Origin: Sphagnum magellanicum
Lineage: Eukaryota > Streptophyta > Sphagnopsida > Sphagnales > Sphagnaceae
Length of the DNA stretch: 64,000 nucleotides
Direction of reading: 5' to 3'
NCBI GenBank assembly: GCA_021904315.1
Contig: CM038908.1
Span: 30,990,001-31,054,000, forward strand
In this document: positions 51,801 to 64,000 of the stretch, in pieces
How the letters are laid out: each line of letters begins with the position of its first letter
Position numbering within the stretch: position 1 is the first letter of the stretch
Position numbers and translations under genes: made by a program
The notes under the pieces: generated by a model
What the model was told of the DNA's origin: nothing
Seen by the model: only the letters and a program-made list of their open reading frames with translations
The model's database searches: none

Positions 51801-52435
51801 ATATGTCTTTGCACATTTTGTTGATCAAGAATTGAAGCAATAAGATATTGAAAAGAAAAGGATTTGAAGATGCAAACAAAATTGAAGACATTCAAGGAGA
51901 TTCAAGGTTTTCAAAGTGTTTATTTTTTTAAAAAATTATTTGTAGATTATTAAAAGTAGATTTTAAAAAAAGTTTTGCACTCTTGGTAATTATTGTACTA
52001 GGTTGATATAATAAGTTTTGGAATGTTTGTTAGGTCAATAAACAATAAACTTGAGGGTGGTATGAAGGCATGTTGAAAAGGTCATTAAATGTTCAAGGTA
52101 AGGGATACTAGGAATAAAGTACTTTGGTTGGCACTACCTCTACTGAAATTGGTAAATCCTAATATTCTAATTTCGTATAATTACAATTTCTATCCATGGA
52201 CATGTTCAATTTTAGTTACACAAAATTTTTATTAAAAATCCATACACAATCCAAAATGTTTCACAACCATATTTCCCACAACCCAAGTATTTGCACAATT
52301 ATGAATATGTCATGGTTTTATCATAATTTTACTTATCATACTGATATAAAAGAAAATAAACAACAAACCATGAAATGTTTAAAATAACAAAAGACAAAAA
52401 TTATTAGTTCAACAACTTTATATGCATCATCAAAA
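48860..52435. other. AT-rich intergenic DNA with homopolymer and TTG tracts
   Basis: A run of 24 G lies at 49447-49470. A TTG/TGT microsatellite at about 50843-50876 runs into a T run at about 50877-50893. No coding sequence is recognised. Open frames crossing the tracts only translate the low-complexity DNA. Confidence 0.6.
49447..49470. repeat. Poly-G tract of 24 bases
   Basis: An uninterrupted G run within an otherwise AT-rich region. It is able in principle to form a G-quadruplex on the + strand. Confidence 0.9.
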
Positions 52436-52439
52436 TTGT

Positions 52440-54380
52440 TTTATCTCCAAAACTATGGTTCTTGTCTCTCTCTACTTTGTGCTCCCAATATCAAAAATAA
52501 AAGTAGCTGTTAGAAAAGAACTCCCACAAAAATCTCCAAAGCTTCCTTAATGTTCAATTTTGTCACCTTAAACTAATTTGAATCCCACTTCAACAATCCA
52601 AATATTACCTACCTCATTTCTACTGAACTTGTTTTATTTAACCTATCCAAAATAGACATCTTCTCCTTATCGTCATACATTCCTATCTTCTTGATTATTA
52701 CACCAAAATCTTACCCTTAACATTTACCCCCCCCCCCTACTTTGGATTTTGTCCCCAAAATCCTGCTATGGATAACTATACTAAAAAAGCCTTGAATCTG
52801 TGGAATAGACTACACTGAATTTCTATCTACTTCTCTAGTTACATGTTCTACAACTATAACCCTTGGTTTTATAAATTATTGTTCCTCCATTACATCAATG
52901 TCCCCAGTCTACAATGTTTATTGTAGGTGCACCCGTTATTGTGCTTCTATAATGGTTTGTGTATGGCCATTATCCCCCCTCATCTTGTGAAGTTGGTGTT
53001 GTTGCAGTTGTTGTAACAAACTAGGTTGATGGAGATACATCAGTTGCTGTAACATACCTTATTGACTCTATGTGGGTAAATACTTGTTGTGTTGAACTAG
53101 TTCTGCTAAAACTTTAACTAAAACCTATTTTTCAAATTGTGTTACTGTTTATTCATCCACAACCTCCTCTATAATATTTCACCTCCTCTATAATATTTCC
53201 TCCCTTCAGTTCTATAGATATGTTTGATTGAGCTTCCTAAACTTCTCCATTTGGACTTGCTTCATATTAATTAAAGTTTGAAATATTAAAATTGTCCTCA
53301 AAAGCTGCAAAGGTGAATCATACTTGAACTCTAGATATGTTTCCCTATATGCTTTAAGCCTCCTTATGTAGTTGACTTCATATACCTTGTTATCATCAAA
53401 CAAGGTCTACAAATTTGTCTGAAGCATATCCTGAATTAAATTCCACCAAGTATCAACATTAAATGCCTACAATTGCAAGGACTTTTGCATAGTCCTCATA
53501 ATTGTCTTTTGCATCAACAGATTATCATATTCTTTCAATATGTGATTGGATAGATATGCCTCCATAGTTGTGATTGAGTTCACAATTTTGTTTATCCTTG
53601 TCACATCCTGCTATAGCTTCTAAATCAATTTGTTACAAATAGCCTAGGTTATGTCCTTGTCTCACACAACTTCATCTCTTTAATGCACAGTATTTTGAAT
53701 CTCCCCCTTGAGTTTCAGAATTTTTGTTTCCGATACCTACACCTATCATTAGAGACCTTCCTTGTTTCATTGCAAAGCTATAGATCTAATTTCCAAATGG
53801 TTTGCCTATTTTTTCGAGGCTCAATATTTGGCATCCTCTCTTTCTTGATTTGCTTTTAACAAATCCCTTTTCCCCTTGATCGTCTCAAACGATTGCATTT
53901 GTTGCTCAAGAATTGCCTTCCTTTGTTTCACCATAATAAGACCCATCTAGGTATAGCTCTCTCTCCTTACCCTAAAGTGTCTTCTTGATTTGAACTTCTA
54001 TTGCATGGATATGATTATGTAAACCTAGTACTTCCTATTGTGCAATTGCAATTTTACTCTCCAACTCCTACATTTAAGTTTCATTCTTCTCACACAACAA
54101 TTTGAGTCTTGACAATTCAATCCAGGTCTTTTCCATCTACTTACTATAATTTGCCACATATTGGAATAGCCTAGCAATTTGTAAATCCTCCTTTGTTCCT
54201 TGATTTAGAGATCCCCCTGTAGGTGGGGTTTGAAACATTGGGGTTGTTCCCCTAAATGTTTCTATAGATGGTCCTACACTCTTGTAGGTGCCAAAATTAT
54301 CCCCTAACTCATACAGTCCTTCATTTGAATGCCCTTCATAAAATTTTGGCTTGAAATAGGGTGTTTTAGTTTAGGGATGT
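52440..54380 (-). pseudogene. Unrecognised decayed coding sequence, gag-like or coiled-coil-like
   Basis: Read on - from about 54340 to 53160, one main frame stays protein-like with scattered stops. Stretches include TPPTGGSLNQGTKEDLQIAR, QYVANYSK, then lysine/glutamate-rich helical sequence, and finally DDNKVYEVNYIRRLKAYRET and QTLINMKQVQMEKFRKLNQT (the last open for 63 codons at 53403-53212). The composition suggests long helices or coiled coils, as in some retroelement gag or accessory proteins, but I recognise no family. The part below 53160 shows a C run (about 52726-52735) and an approximately 21 bp duplication (CACCTCCTCTATAATATTTC, 53160-53205). Confidence 0.35.
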
Positions 54381-54399
54381 TTTGATTAAATTCAGTTAA

Positions 54400-54920
54400 T
54401 GATTAAAAAAATGTCATGATGATGTTAGGAAAAATAGGAAAAAATGAAACAATGAAATAAACAATAAGGATAACAATGAAGGATGATAAGGGTGATGGAC
54501 GTGGTGGGCTTTGAGAAGGATGTTGAAAACATTGAGGCTATTAAAGAGGATAGGATTTTTTGTGGGATGACAAGGGAAGGAAGGCATTGAAAAAAATGTT
54601 AAAGGATGCTAAGGTTGCTAAAAAGGATGCCAAGAACATTGAACAAGAAATGAAAATTTCTTATTTTCATGTGACAAGTGGTGCCAAGAAGGACACCAAT
54701 GGATGTCAAATGCATTGGGGTGGATTTTTTTAAAAAAATTATTATTGTTATTATTTGGGCAATAAGGGGCATCAAAGGATGCTAGAATAGGATATATATA
54801 TATAATTTAAATTTCAAGGTGATGAAGCGAATCAAGAATTTCATTGAGGAATGATGAAGGCATCAAGAAGGATGTTTGGGGATGCTAAAAAGTAATCATC
54901 ATGTTGTGATGGATGGGGAT
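54400..54920. other. Degenerate AAGGATG-rich stretch
   Basis: The words AAGGATG(C/T), GGATGCTAA and AAGGATGCCAAGA recur many times without a fixed period. No gene is supported. Confidence 0.5.
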
Positions 54921-54978
54921 GGGATCTATAGTGCCAATGTGAGAACTAGATAATGATGTGGCAAAATGTCAATATTTA

Positions 54979-55045
54979 TCCATAATGAATAGAGTGCTAT
55001 CAATAGTGCATCCATAATGAATAGAGTGCTATCAATAGTGCATCC
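54979..55045. repeat. 33 bp tandem duplication
   Basis: CCATAATGAATAGAGTGCTA starts at 54980 and again at 55013. The two units appear identical. Confidence 0.9.
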
Positions 55046-55703
55046 AAAAGATTTCATAATAGCAAATGAACAAGCATGTTCTAGGGATCTAAAAGCATTT
55101 GTGAAATTATGTGGGACAAATGTTAAATAATAATTGGTGTCTTTAGAGGCAATAGTAACAAATTTGATTTGTAAATTAGTGGCAAATAATGTTTTTAAAG
55201 CCATCTTGCATATCAAAAAGGTTATGATGAGTTTCACATATGAGGAAGAAATGTGTGTGAATACTAGTCAAAATTTTATAAATTGTGTTAAAAAAATTGA
55301 AAATAAGATGGGTCTAATTTTGTATGAAGGAAGATGGTCATAATTTTTGTTTCCACTAAAGTGAAATGTCTTTGTGGGTTTAATGAATGTGAAAAAAGAT
55401 AATATTATATACAAGATGTCAAGGTATAAGGTTTTGATGATATCAATGGAGATGACATTGTGATTTAAATATGTTATATTAAATATTTTATGTGACATAT
55501 TAAGAAATTAAAAATAATAACTATATGTAATTAAATTAAAAGACCAAAGAGACTATAGAATCAATTTATAACTATGTATTTCAGATGTGAAATTGATTAT
55601 ATATTTTCAGATGTAAAATGTACTTCATTATGAAATTAATTAAGTGATATAATGAAAGATATTATATTTGAATCTATAACCCAAATATGTTTTATATTTT
55701 TAA

Positions 55704-55775
55704 ATAGTTATTCCAAAGTTCAAATGAAATATAACCCAAATTTAAAACATTTCATTTGAAGTTAGGAATAACTAT
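55704..55775. repeat. Long hairpin: 27 bp arms, 18 nt loop
   Basis: The left arm (55704-55730) begins ATAGTTATTCC and ends TTCAAATGAAAT. The right arm (55749-55775) is its reverse complement with about two mismatches. The surroundings are AT-rich and non-coding. It could be the centre of a palindromic element or a foldback RNA precursor. Neither is shown. Confidence 0.8.
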
Positions 55776-58700
55776 CAAAAAATGATATAATGTTTTTACA
55801 TAATATTATTAAAAGAATTACATAAATCAGCATGATTATGGAATAAAAAATGACTTAAATTGAATAAAAAAATAAAAGACATGTAAAATTCATTTCATTA
55901 TGAATTTAAATAAATATATGCTAACATTTTAATGTGTGAAACTTAAACAAAGTCTCTGTGTTTATATTCGTGTTGCATTTTCTGTCACCATTTCACATGG
56001 AGATTGGATAGTTAAAGGACTTGCCTTATAGTTGTGAAGGTGGGGATTCAAATTTCACTTATGACTATAGTATAATTGTGACTAAATTTAGTCATGTTGA
56101 CATGGCAAGAAAATGATATGTAAATATGTGTATACACACACATAACCCATGACTCATCATCATGAGTCCAATGACCTATCATAGTCCAACCTGAAAAAAT
56201 TAAAAGTTAAAATAATATAATGGTATTACATTCAAATTGTACGATTATTGATGATACCTAATGGTGCAATGACACATCAATTTCAACCCAAAAAAATCAT
56301 TTTTATTATTTACAAAAAAAATAATTTAGGAATCCAAATAATGAGCCTAATTATTAGCACATTGTGATAACACATGATAAATCCAAAAACCATTTTATTA
56401 TTATTAAAATGTAGGAAAATGATTCAAAAATTTTATTTTATAATTATAATGATGTCATTAGCAATTGAATACATAGACATGATGACACATCAAAAAAATT
56501 TAGTCCTCATTAGTCACAAGTTGATGACAAACATGTGAATTAATATCCCATTTTTAGACCATGTAAGGACCTAGAAGATTGGTTGTGGGATTGGGGACCA
56601 TTTGTTTTTTACTAAGTTCAAAAATTGTTTAATGTTTAAAATCATAAATGACTGAAATTTTACTCCAAAAAATTAATGAATTTTTGTTTTTTTATAGTTG
56701 GGATTTTTTTTTCATTTTTGTGGTATACCCCCACTGGCAACAATCAATAGAAGGATATAACTAGAATTGGTTCTAGAACAAGTAAAACAATAACAAAGAT
56801 TTGTAATCATGTTGTTTAGTAAGCTATAGGAATAAGCACCTTAATTTTAACAAATATAGTCCAACATTATTTTTTGGCAATTTTTTTTTTAATTCCAAAA
56901 AAAACCTTTGTAGGGGTTGTAGCCCCCAATTTTTTTTTCACATTTCAATAAAATTTCAAAAAAATAAAGTTGGCTAATTGTAATGATTCCTAGATCAACC
57001 AAAATTGTAAATCCCGAAGCCTAACAATCTTTAATAAAAGAAGACAAGAGATTGACACCTTGTTATAGTCCTATATGTGTTAATATGATATTATTTATTG
57101 CAATCTCTATCTCCAAATCAATTCCACAAAAATTTCCACCCTTTTTTGCCACTTTGTTTTTTTGTAAATCCATATTTTTGCCTCATGTTTTTCACACCAC
57201 TACAACATTAGGAAACCCCTCCCTTGTGGTTACAAAGAAATATCTTGTAAACACAAAATGTTAGATGACATCAACACAACCAACAAAAAGATTAATTACA
57301 AATAAGAAGGTGGAGAAAAATTATGAGGAACTTGGACAATCAAAGCCTTTTTATAATTTTAAAACTTCATTTGTTATTAATGCATGCAAGTTAGGTCAAC
57401 GAAAAATAATAATTTTATATTATTACAAACTAACCGTCTAAGTAGTTATGCAATGAACTATTAATTTTGTAGATCATGGAAGTTTGAAGTTCAAAAGAAA
57501 CCAAAGTTTAAGGCACCTTCTACTACTTAATTTCATTAGAAAACAAAATGCATTAATGGGGATGGGATATTCAAACAACTTCAACACCAAATTCCCGCAT
57601 TACCATTTTATGAATGGAAAGACATTATTTAGTGGTAGTTTCAAAATGGACATATGTAAAAAATTAAAATTAAGATATTCAACATAAATTAATGTTTGAA
57701 CACAATTTGGGTGTTGTGATGCCATTATTGTGCCAATGATTTTACCTTTTTTAGTTTAGTATCCAGATCTCCAAACTTATGTTGCTTCTCCTTTGCAAGT
57801 TAAAAAATAAACACATGAGATAACCATAAATGACTAACAACATCTTCCCCAAAATAGCAAGTTTAGATAAATAACCTTAAAAAATCTTGGAACAAAACAA
57901 CATTCAATCTTTGTAAGGAAAAATATTTAAAACATCAATTAGTCAAAGTCAGAAATGTACACATCTATGAGAAATTTGTGAAATATTGTGGTTAAAACAA
58001 GATTTTGCAAAAATCCCATCTTTCCTTACATTAATACAAAAATTGTGAATAGTTCCAAAATGATAGAAAAAATACCTTAGTTCAAATTTGACAAAATTGA
58101 ATAACTTTATTTAAATTGTATTTGGCTACCCACTTGTCATCACATATGCACAAGCCAAAATAATGTTTCCCCCCAGTCAATAGAGCGCAAATAGAACCTT
58201 GTGGCATATCAACAAAAAAGTAGTGAAAATTAACTAAAGGAACAAATATTTTCTATTTGGGCACCTTGAAACCATATTATGCAAATACTTCATTATCAAA
58301 GTCTTCTTGTTTATTTTATATGAAATTTTGAATTTCATTTCAATGTTTATGCCCTTTCAATTTCCTCTTTATCTTTTAAAGGAATCATTAACATCTTTTT
58401 ATTCATCTACACACTCAATTCCCTCATTAATCGATGGGGACTCAAGGTTAAAATCACCAACAAAGAAATTGATCACTCAATGCCATCAATCCATGCCTTA
58501 GGAGCTTTAAAAACTTGTCAAAGATTGTATTGGGATTTTGAAATGTTTTACAAAAAAAAAATTCTTCTAAGGTTAAATCAATCTTTTGCAACAAATATTT
58601 GTTCAACTTCATTTGGAAATACAAAGTGTTAGTTATTAAAAAAAACCTTACCCAAAGATTTTTTGACATGTCAATTAAACAAAATAGACAATCTTCCACT

Positions 58701-61700
58701 TGAGATATATTATGGAATCATTATACCGTCAAGACCAAGGTTTTGAAGCTTTTGAAATCAACCTCCCAAATCTATTTAATGGTGATTTGTAATCAACATT
58801 TAAGTCATTTTCTTTATTTCATTGACAATCAATACATGAATCACTTGTAGTTTATCATTTATCAACATGATGAATTCAAAAATGTCACCCATATGAGCAC
58901 ATGACAATGTAGCTATGTGCAACAAAATTGTACTCAACAACAATGTAAGAAGTCGATGTATAAATAATAACAATTTAGATAATGATAATCAAAATTTCAT
59001 ACAAATAAAATTGGCACAACCTCATAAAAGATTAGTAGGACAAAGTCTTGAACTTCTCCATGATTTAATAACAATTATTGCCCCTATTGTTCTATCCTTG
59101 TTATTGCCCTTACTTCTCTATAACGAATTAGTAATTATTGATGCCCATACTACTAATGCCACCCTTGTTTCTTCATGATTCAATAGCAATTGTTGTCCAT
59201 GTTATCCTTTCCATTATTCCCCTTATTATTGCAATTGGATCAATGGAGAAATAATTATTAAATAATGTTTTCAAAAAAAAAATTCAAGCATAACTTACCT
59301 ATCAATAGTTATTAACATACTTGCAATTTCATGTTAATTTTAAACACAAGTTCCCCACTTTCTTTTATTGTAGCAACTTTATGATTTCATGCAACATGAT
59401 CTTTTAGCTTCTTTAGACATTGTTTTTGATATAGCTTCTAGCCTTGTTTCATAATTTAACAATGTGCACATATCTTTGATTTTTTCTTTCATGTTTTTTT
59501 TCATCCATTTTATCATCAACATTGATATTACATAATGTAATTGCTAACTTGTTTATAGGTTATGTCTTCATAACCATGCTAAAATTATTGCATTTTCCCT
59601 TTGTCAACAACCGCCTTTGCTAATTGAAAACAAACATACATAGGCAACAAATTATATTCAAGTGCTTGAAAATTTGAAAGCCCAATAGACATACATGAGA
59701 GGCAGTGGTAAAAAATGAAAATGATTTATTTTTCATTAGTTTTCTTCTTGCCACACCCTATGCATGTATTTGACCATGTTGCCAATGATGTTATGATAGA
59801 TTCCTAAAGGTTCTTACACGAGATAACTTTCACCCATGTTCCCTTTTAGCTTAAAATTTTGATTCACAAACCTTTTTAAAGTTTTTTAAAATAATTTTAG
59901 ACAAATTATTCAATTATATGAAATAGGACCTAATGTTGACTCCTCTTCAACTAAATGAGAAATGAGCAGGATCTAACTATTAAAAAAAAAAGAAAGTTGA
60001 AGGTTGCATTTCAAAAAAACTCATGACTACGACAAACTCTTTCTTAATTAGATAGACTATAGAAAGAAAATTTAACATTCACATTTTTGGACCAAAACCA
60101 TTGCAAAAGTGTACCCAATCTGAACACATGTTGATGAACTACTTTTATTATAAACATGTGCAAGGCAATGATAAGCATAAAGCAAATCAAGTTGCTATAA
60201 TTGTTTAACTTGAAGTCTAAAAGTTGATCCTTTTACTCAAATTATCTTTTAAGATTGCCCTAAACCTATTGGGTGTGTTTTGATGGTTTACATCATCTAG
60301 GAAAAAAAAACATTTTGTTGTACCCTAAACATAACATAAGGAGTTGTGCCATAATTTGATACTTCTGTTAAATCTATGATTTTTCATAAAATTTAAATGT
60401 TTCTCCATTGAAAAGCAATAACATCACTTTCTTAATTATTGAAAACATTAATTTTGACATTGGATGAAGAAGCACATGCTACTATGTCTTTGAAACTTTA
60501 CATATAAAAGTTATTTAAAAACTATGGAATTGAAGGTTATGGAAATATTATTGATCATCACCAAGAGGAATGAACATGAGATCTTGCAAGAAAAAAATTA
60601 AGGAAAGTGCATTTCACAAGGGATTATTGATATTTGTGCCATGGTGTTCAAGTTGCATCATTAAGCCCCCATTGAAGAGTTCAAAAAAATGTCACCTTCC
60701 ATTAGTGAAATGAATTGGACAAAAATTTGAATTTGTCATTTAACATCTTAATGGCATTCATTTTTACATTCATAAATTTTTGTTTTTCTCATTCATCAAT
60801 CCTTTCTTGAAGTGAAGATCATTAGTTCCTAAAATCTTATATCATTCAAAGAATTTTTTCTTTTAAACTTGTGGACATTTGTTTACACTATTTATTATTG
60901 TTTATATTGTTTGCAAATCCATTTGCCTTCACACTACCAACATTTGTAACTTACAACCCATGTCATATCAACGAACATTCACAAGACCATGAAGGCTGGT
61001 TATTTAAATGTAAAGGACAAATTATTGAAAGCTTTGGGAAAACAAAGAATCATAATTCCCTTATTACAACAAAAGTTTCGTTTTGTTCATTGTAGTGCCT
61101 TCTATACGTAAACCATAATGCACATTTGTTTGTCTTGCTATTTGGGAGAAAAAGACCTTACACAAAATTCAAATCACGATTATCAACCAATTGTGTCAAA
61201 TCACAAAAATCATGTCAATTTTAATACCATTGAAATTTGGCATCAAATTAATTAAATGTCAACATAAGGTCAAAACAATATTTTTTACAAATGCTTTTAC
61301 AAAGGTGAAATTAATTATCTCGACGGTGACCAAAATTCAATACCAAACAAAATTAAATTGGATTGTCAAGGTGTGGTGATTAAGATTTAGTTATCATTTT
61401 GACAATTTAAATGCTTTAATAAAATACTTTTACATGGTGGATTGGGGTGGACTTGGGTCCTAGTCCATATAGCAATTAAAGTTCAATTTTTAAAAAAATC
61501 CTACTACTCCTACTATTTTCATAATAAACTTTTAAATGAAATTCATATTGTTGAAATGGTTACTTGAATTCAATCATCACATTCAAACAATCTAGATTTT
61601 TGAAAAATTATTATTACTACTACTTGGGCTCTATGTTGCTACACACTACCAATGATAATGAAATGATGAATTATTTTTTAAAGAAAATTAAATTCCATTT

Positions 61701-62455
61701 GACTAAAAGTATTGAATAACACTACATGCAAATTGAACTCAAATTTGATTAAAATCAAATCAATTCCAATTGGAAACAATTGAAGAGAAATAAGACATAA
61801 ATTGGTGCACAAAGTATTGAAACTTTTTTTATCACCTCCATCATTCATGACTATGATTTTGGGAACAAAACAATCTTAAAAAAACCAAAACTTTGAAAGA
61901 CACCTTTTCCATTCCATCCAAAGCAAATTCAAAATCTATATCTATCTTGGTAGGACAAAATAATTGCTAGAACCTAAACTTGTCTACCCTATATGAACTC
62001 TCTAATGTTACCATTGTCACTAAACTTATTATTATTTTGAGTGTAGCATCCTTGCCCAAAAGGCGAGGTTCCAAACTAAACAAAATCCCCCCCTCTTTTT
62101 TTTTTCCCCCCTTTTTTGAATACATTTCCATGTTGTTGGTTCCCAATAGTTCATCATTATTCATTTTAGATCTTTCATGTCCATGTAAAATGCATAGGCC
62201 AAAAAGGTTGTACAAAGGCTTGAAAGAGGTAGGTTATTAAACTATTTTATTATACATAACATGAACATGAAAACACTAGCTAATTTGCATTTTCATATCC
62301 ATGTACGAGGTTTTAGGGTTTAGGGTTTTCAGGCAAAGAGTGAGACAATTATGAAGGGAATGAGTTAATTAAGCTTGGCATGAGTGTCCTCAAAGATTCA
62401 TCAGTTGTTTCTGAGAGCCTTGTGGAATTAATTGCTATGTTCAAAGGATTGGTGA
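55776..62455. other. Long AT-rich intergenic region without a supported gene
   Basis: Only short frames are open and none carries a motif I know. Minor items are an imperfect local duplication at about 59060-59220 (CATGATT(T/C)AATA(A/G)CAATT(A/G)TTG), a C/T homopolymer patch at about 62085-62116, and two telomere-like TTTAGGG words at about 62313-62326. No RNA gene, TIR pair or LTR could be established. Confidence 0.5.
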
Positions 62456-62459
62456 ATAC

Positions 62460-62931
62460 CTAGTAGTGCAGGAGCTACAGAAACACAAGCTTTAATGGCT
62501 GCCTTGTAAAATACAATTGATGAAACCCTAAATTTGTCCAAGTAGTTGAATCAAGAAGAGGGAGAATGGTGAAGAATGCATGGAAATCATGGGGATTTTC
62601 TCTTTACCTCCACCTTGACTCGAGCATTGAATATCTCCTCAGTTTCCACAAGTACACACTGCTTCACCTGCATGCAAGGCAATGCGTGTTCCAAAGCCCA
62701 GATTTCACTCCATGACATCTCTGCAAATCTTGAAACTAGCTGACTCAAACAAAATGACAAGAAGATGAAGAAGAATTAAGTCCGCCATGTCTACTATATG
62801 CACTGGCAAGACATGGAAAGTCCTTTTAGAGAGCAAACCTGGTTGACCATCGCACCTTTGTGGCAGTCTGTCTTTGCAGAAGCATCAAAACTGTGTTCCA
62901 TCAAACGGTTAAAGGAAGACAGCATTGGCAT
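62460..62931 (-). CDS. Candidate unrecognised gene, first exons
   Basis: Three small exons on - fit together by phase and splice sites: 62931-62839 (MPMLSSFNRLMEHSFDASAK...MVNQ, donor GTTTGC), 62667-62608 (VKQCVLVETEEIFNARVKVE, acceptor after GCATGCAG, donor GTAAAG) and 62502-62460 (AAIKACVSVAPALL, acceptor after TTTTACAAG, donor GTATTC). The second exon is the most convincing. It could also start earlier, at AGATGTCATGG after TTTGCAG (about 62726). The translation does not match a family I know. The continuation at lower coordinates was not found, so the gene may be broken or have a long intron. Confidence 0.35.
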
Positions 62932-62939
62932 TGCAAAGT

Positions 62940-63711
62940 CCCAGAACCTAAACCCTAACTGTAAATCTCTGCATGCTGAAATTTGGTTCCAACACTTGGA
63001 ATATTCACAACTGTTAGTTTGATGTCATGAACAGCAAATCCCTGCATTTCAGAACCAATATGCAATAAGGTGAAGGATGAAATGTAAGTGATTTTGCTTT
63101 GATACAGGGGAAACAATGAGTGGACCAGTTCTGAAGAGAGAACTGCAGAACGATGCCACACACATAGGGGAGCATAGGTGTGGCTTCAGAAGTTTTACAG
63201 GAAAAGAATAAGCTTGCTTCTTGAATTTTGTCACACCAAAAGGGCATCTCTAGTGTGTCAGTTGCCTTTGTACACCTAAAATTTCACCAACAAGTGTTGC
63301 ATGATGCAGCTGCAAAATGGAAAAAAGTTGAAGAAATGACATTGCACCTTTGAGAGCAAAAGCATGCAAGGATAATAGCCATTTTAATGTGTGCATCAAG
63401 CTTTCTATGCAACCTTTTTGAATAGAGAACAGAGTCTTATGTCTTTGGCTGAGACTCTTCCATCAAGACCATTCAGCAGAGAACAGTCTTCATGTGATCT
63501 GCTAGCTATAAGCTGTGGACTGCCACTTCATATCAGAAAGTAGTGAGGGCACAAGTAGAGAGTATCATCCACAAACATAACACGCAAACAGCGTTGCTCA
63601 AAAGACATACAAGAAGCTCATCATAACATAGTCTTCAGAAAATTGGGAATGTCAAAGAAAGAAAATGACAGCATACGCCAGTCAAAGTTGCAGAAAGCTC
63701 CCTGACTTGAT
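62940..63711. other. Spacer or 3' untranslated region
   Basis: This lies downstream of a probable stop codon on - and upstream of a candidate start on -. It is less AT-rich than the DNA to its left. No convincing exon was found. Confidence 0.4.
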
Positions 63712-64000
63712 TTACACATCCAGTTCATCACCAGTATCTTGCTGCTTGCCATTGGCACACTCATCAGCTCATAAACAAACAGGGATTAGAGTTTGTTCCT
63801 AAAGAACAAAAGGATTCAAGGATTAGGGTTCTATATTCAGAGGATGGGTGTGTTTCATGAAGCTCAAAAGCCAACACAAAAACTACTCCAGTTGTAGCTT
63901 ACCATCTTGCTTGCACGGTATCTGATCACCTGTTGAAGCCTCTGGATCTAAGGTTCTAAATGCAGCAGGTTTTGGAGTTTCAACAATTCACAGCAAGGGC
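63712..64000 (-). CDS. 3' end of an unrecognised gene, continues past the window edge
   Basis: Two exons on - join in phase: about 63955-63903 (TLDPEASTGDQIPCKQD plus one base, donor GTAAGC) and 63767-63712 (acceptor after TTATGAG, ADECANGKQQDTGDELDV, stop TAA). The split codon G|CT gives alanine. The acidic, polar C-terminal tail is not diagnostic. The acceptor of the upstream exon (CTGCATTTAG) is reasonable, and an in-frame TGA at 63988-63990 means the exon cannot extend further. The rest of the gene lies beyond position 64000. Product unknown. Confidence 0.45.

Noticed and set aside
62311..62326. Telomere-like TTTAGGG words
   Set aside because: Only two to three imperfect copies, at no chromosome end. 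The word also occurs singly elsewhere.

Overview
This is nuclear DNA of a land plant: AT-rich, intron-containing, and filled with decayed transposons. The recognisable host genes are plant-type: a secreted class III peroxidase, an LEA-2 (LEA14/NHL-like) membrane protein, a probable mitochondrial selenoprotein-H-like (Rdx) protein, and fragments of a cytosolic fructose-bisphosphate aldolase and a trihelix transcription factor. Two of the transposon families look to me, from memory only, like those common in non-flowering plants (ferns, lycophytes, bryophytes, conifers). That placement is an inference, and nothing here identifies the species.

Layout. 0.4-2.7 kb: a decayed Ty1/copia pol on +. 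3.83-5.73 kb: the peroxidase on - (four exons, one frameshift). 8.1-8.7 kb: a 51-53 bp tandem repeat and a TIR element. 12.87-14.6 kb: a composite repeat that recurs at 33.0-36.77 kb, carrying a nested MITE. 14.9-15.4 kb: a trihelix pseudogene. 17.2-18.05 kb: LTR-like sequence. 18.1-24.2 kb: mostly AT-rich DNA without a gene I can support. 24.25-28.13 kb: a long decayed transposase-like ORF family on +. 31.4-31.6 kb: a near-perfect 112 bp duplication. 32.27-32.64 kb and 48.44-48.82 kb: two copies of a Tourist/Harbinger-type MITE.

36.87-38.33 kb holds the LEA-2 gene (+), starting about 100 bp after the end of the second composite repeat. It is convergent with the Rdx-like gene (-) at 40.02-42.12 kb. 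43.74-47.06 kb is a decayed LINE on -. 47.44-48.0 kb is a tandem duplication followed by a truncated, frameshifted aldolase fragment. 52.4-54.4 kb contains an unrecognised decayed coding strand on -. 55-62 kb is mostly AT-rich and empty. At the right edge, small well-spliced exons on - mark one probable gene 3' end (63.71 kb to the edge) and one candidate gene start (62.46-62.93 kb), both unrecognised.

The genes do not form a pathway or cluster. They look like ordinary plant genes spread among repeats. I found no clearly new biological system. The items most worth a second look are the CxxS Rdx-like protein, the single-base lesion in an otherwise intact peroxidase, the unclassified transposase-like element, and the composite repeat whose middle is inverted between its two copies and which ends at the LEA promoter.
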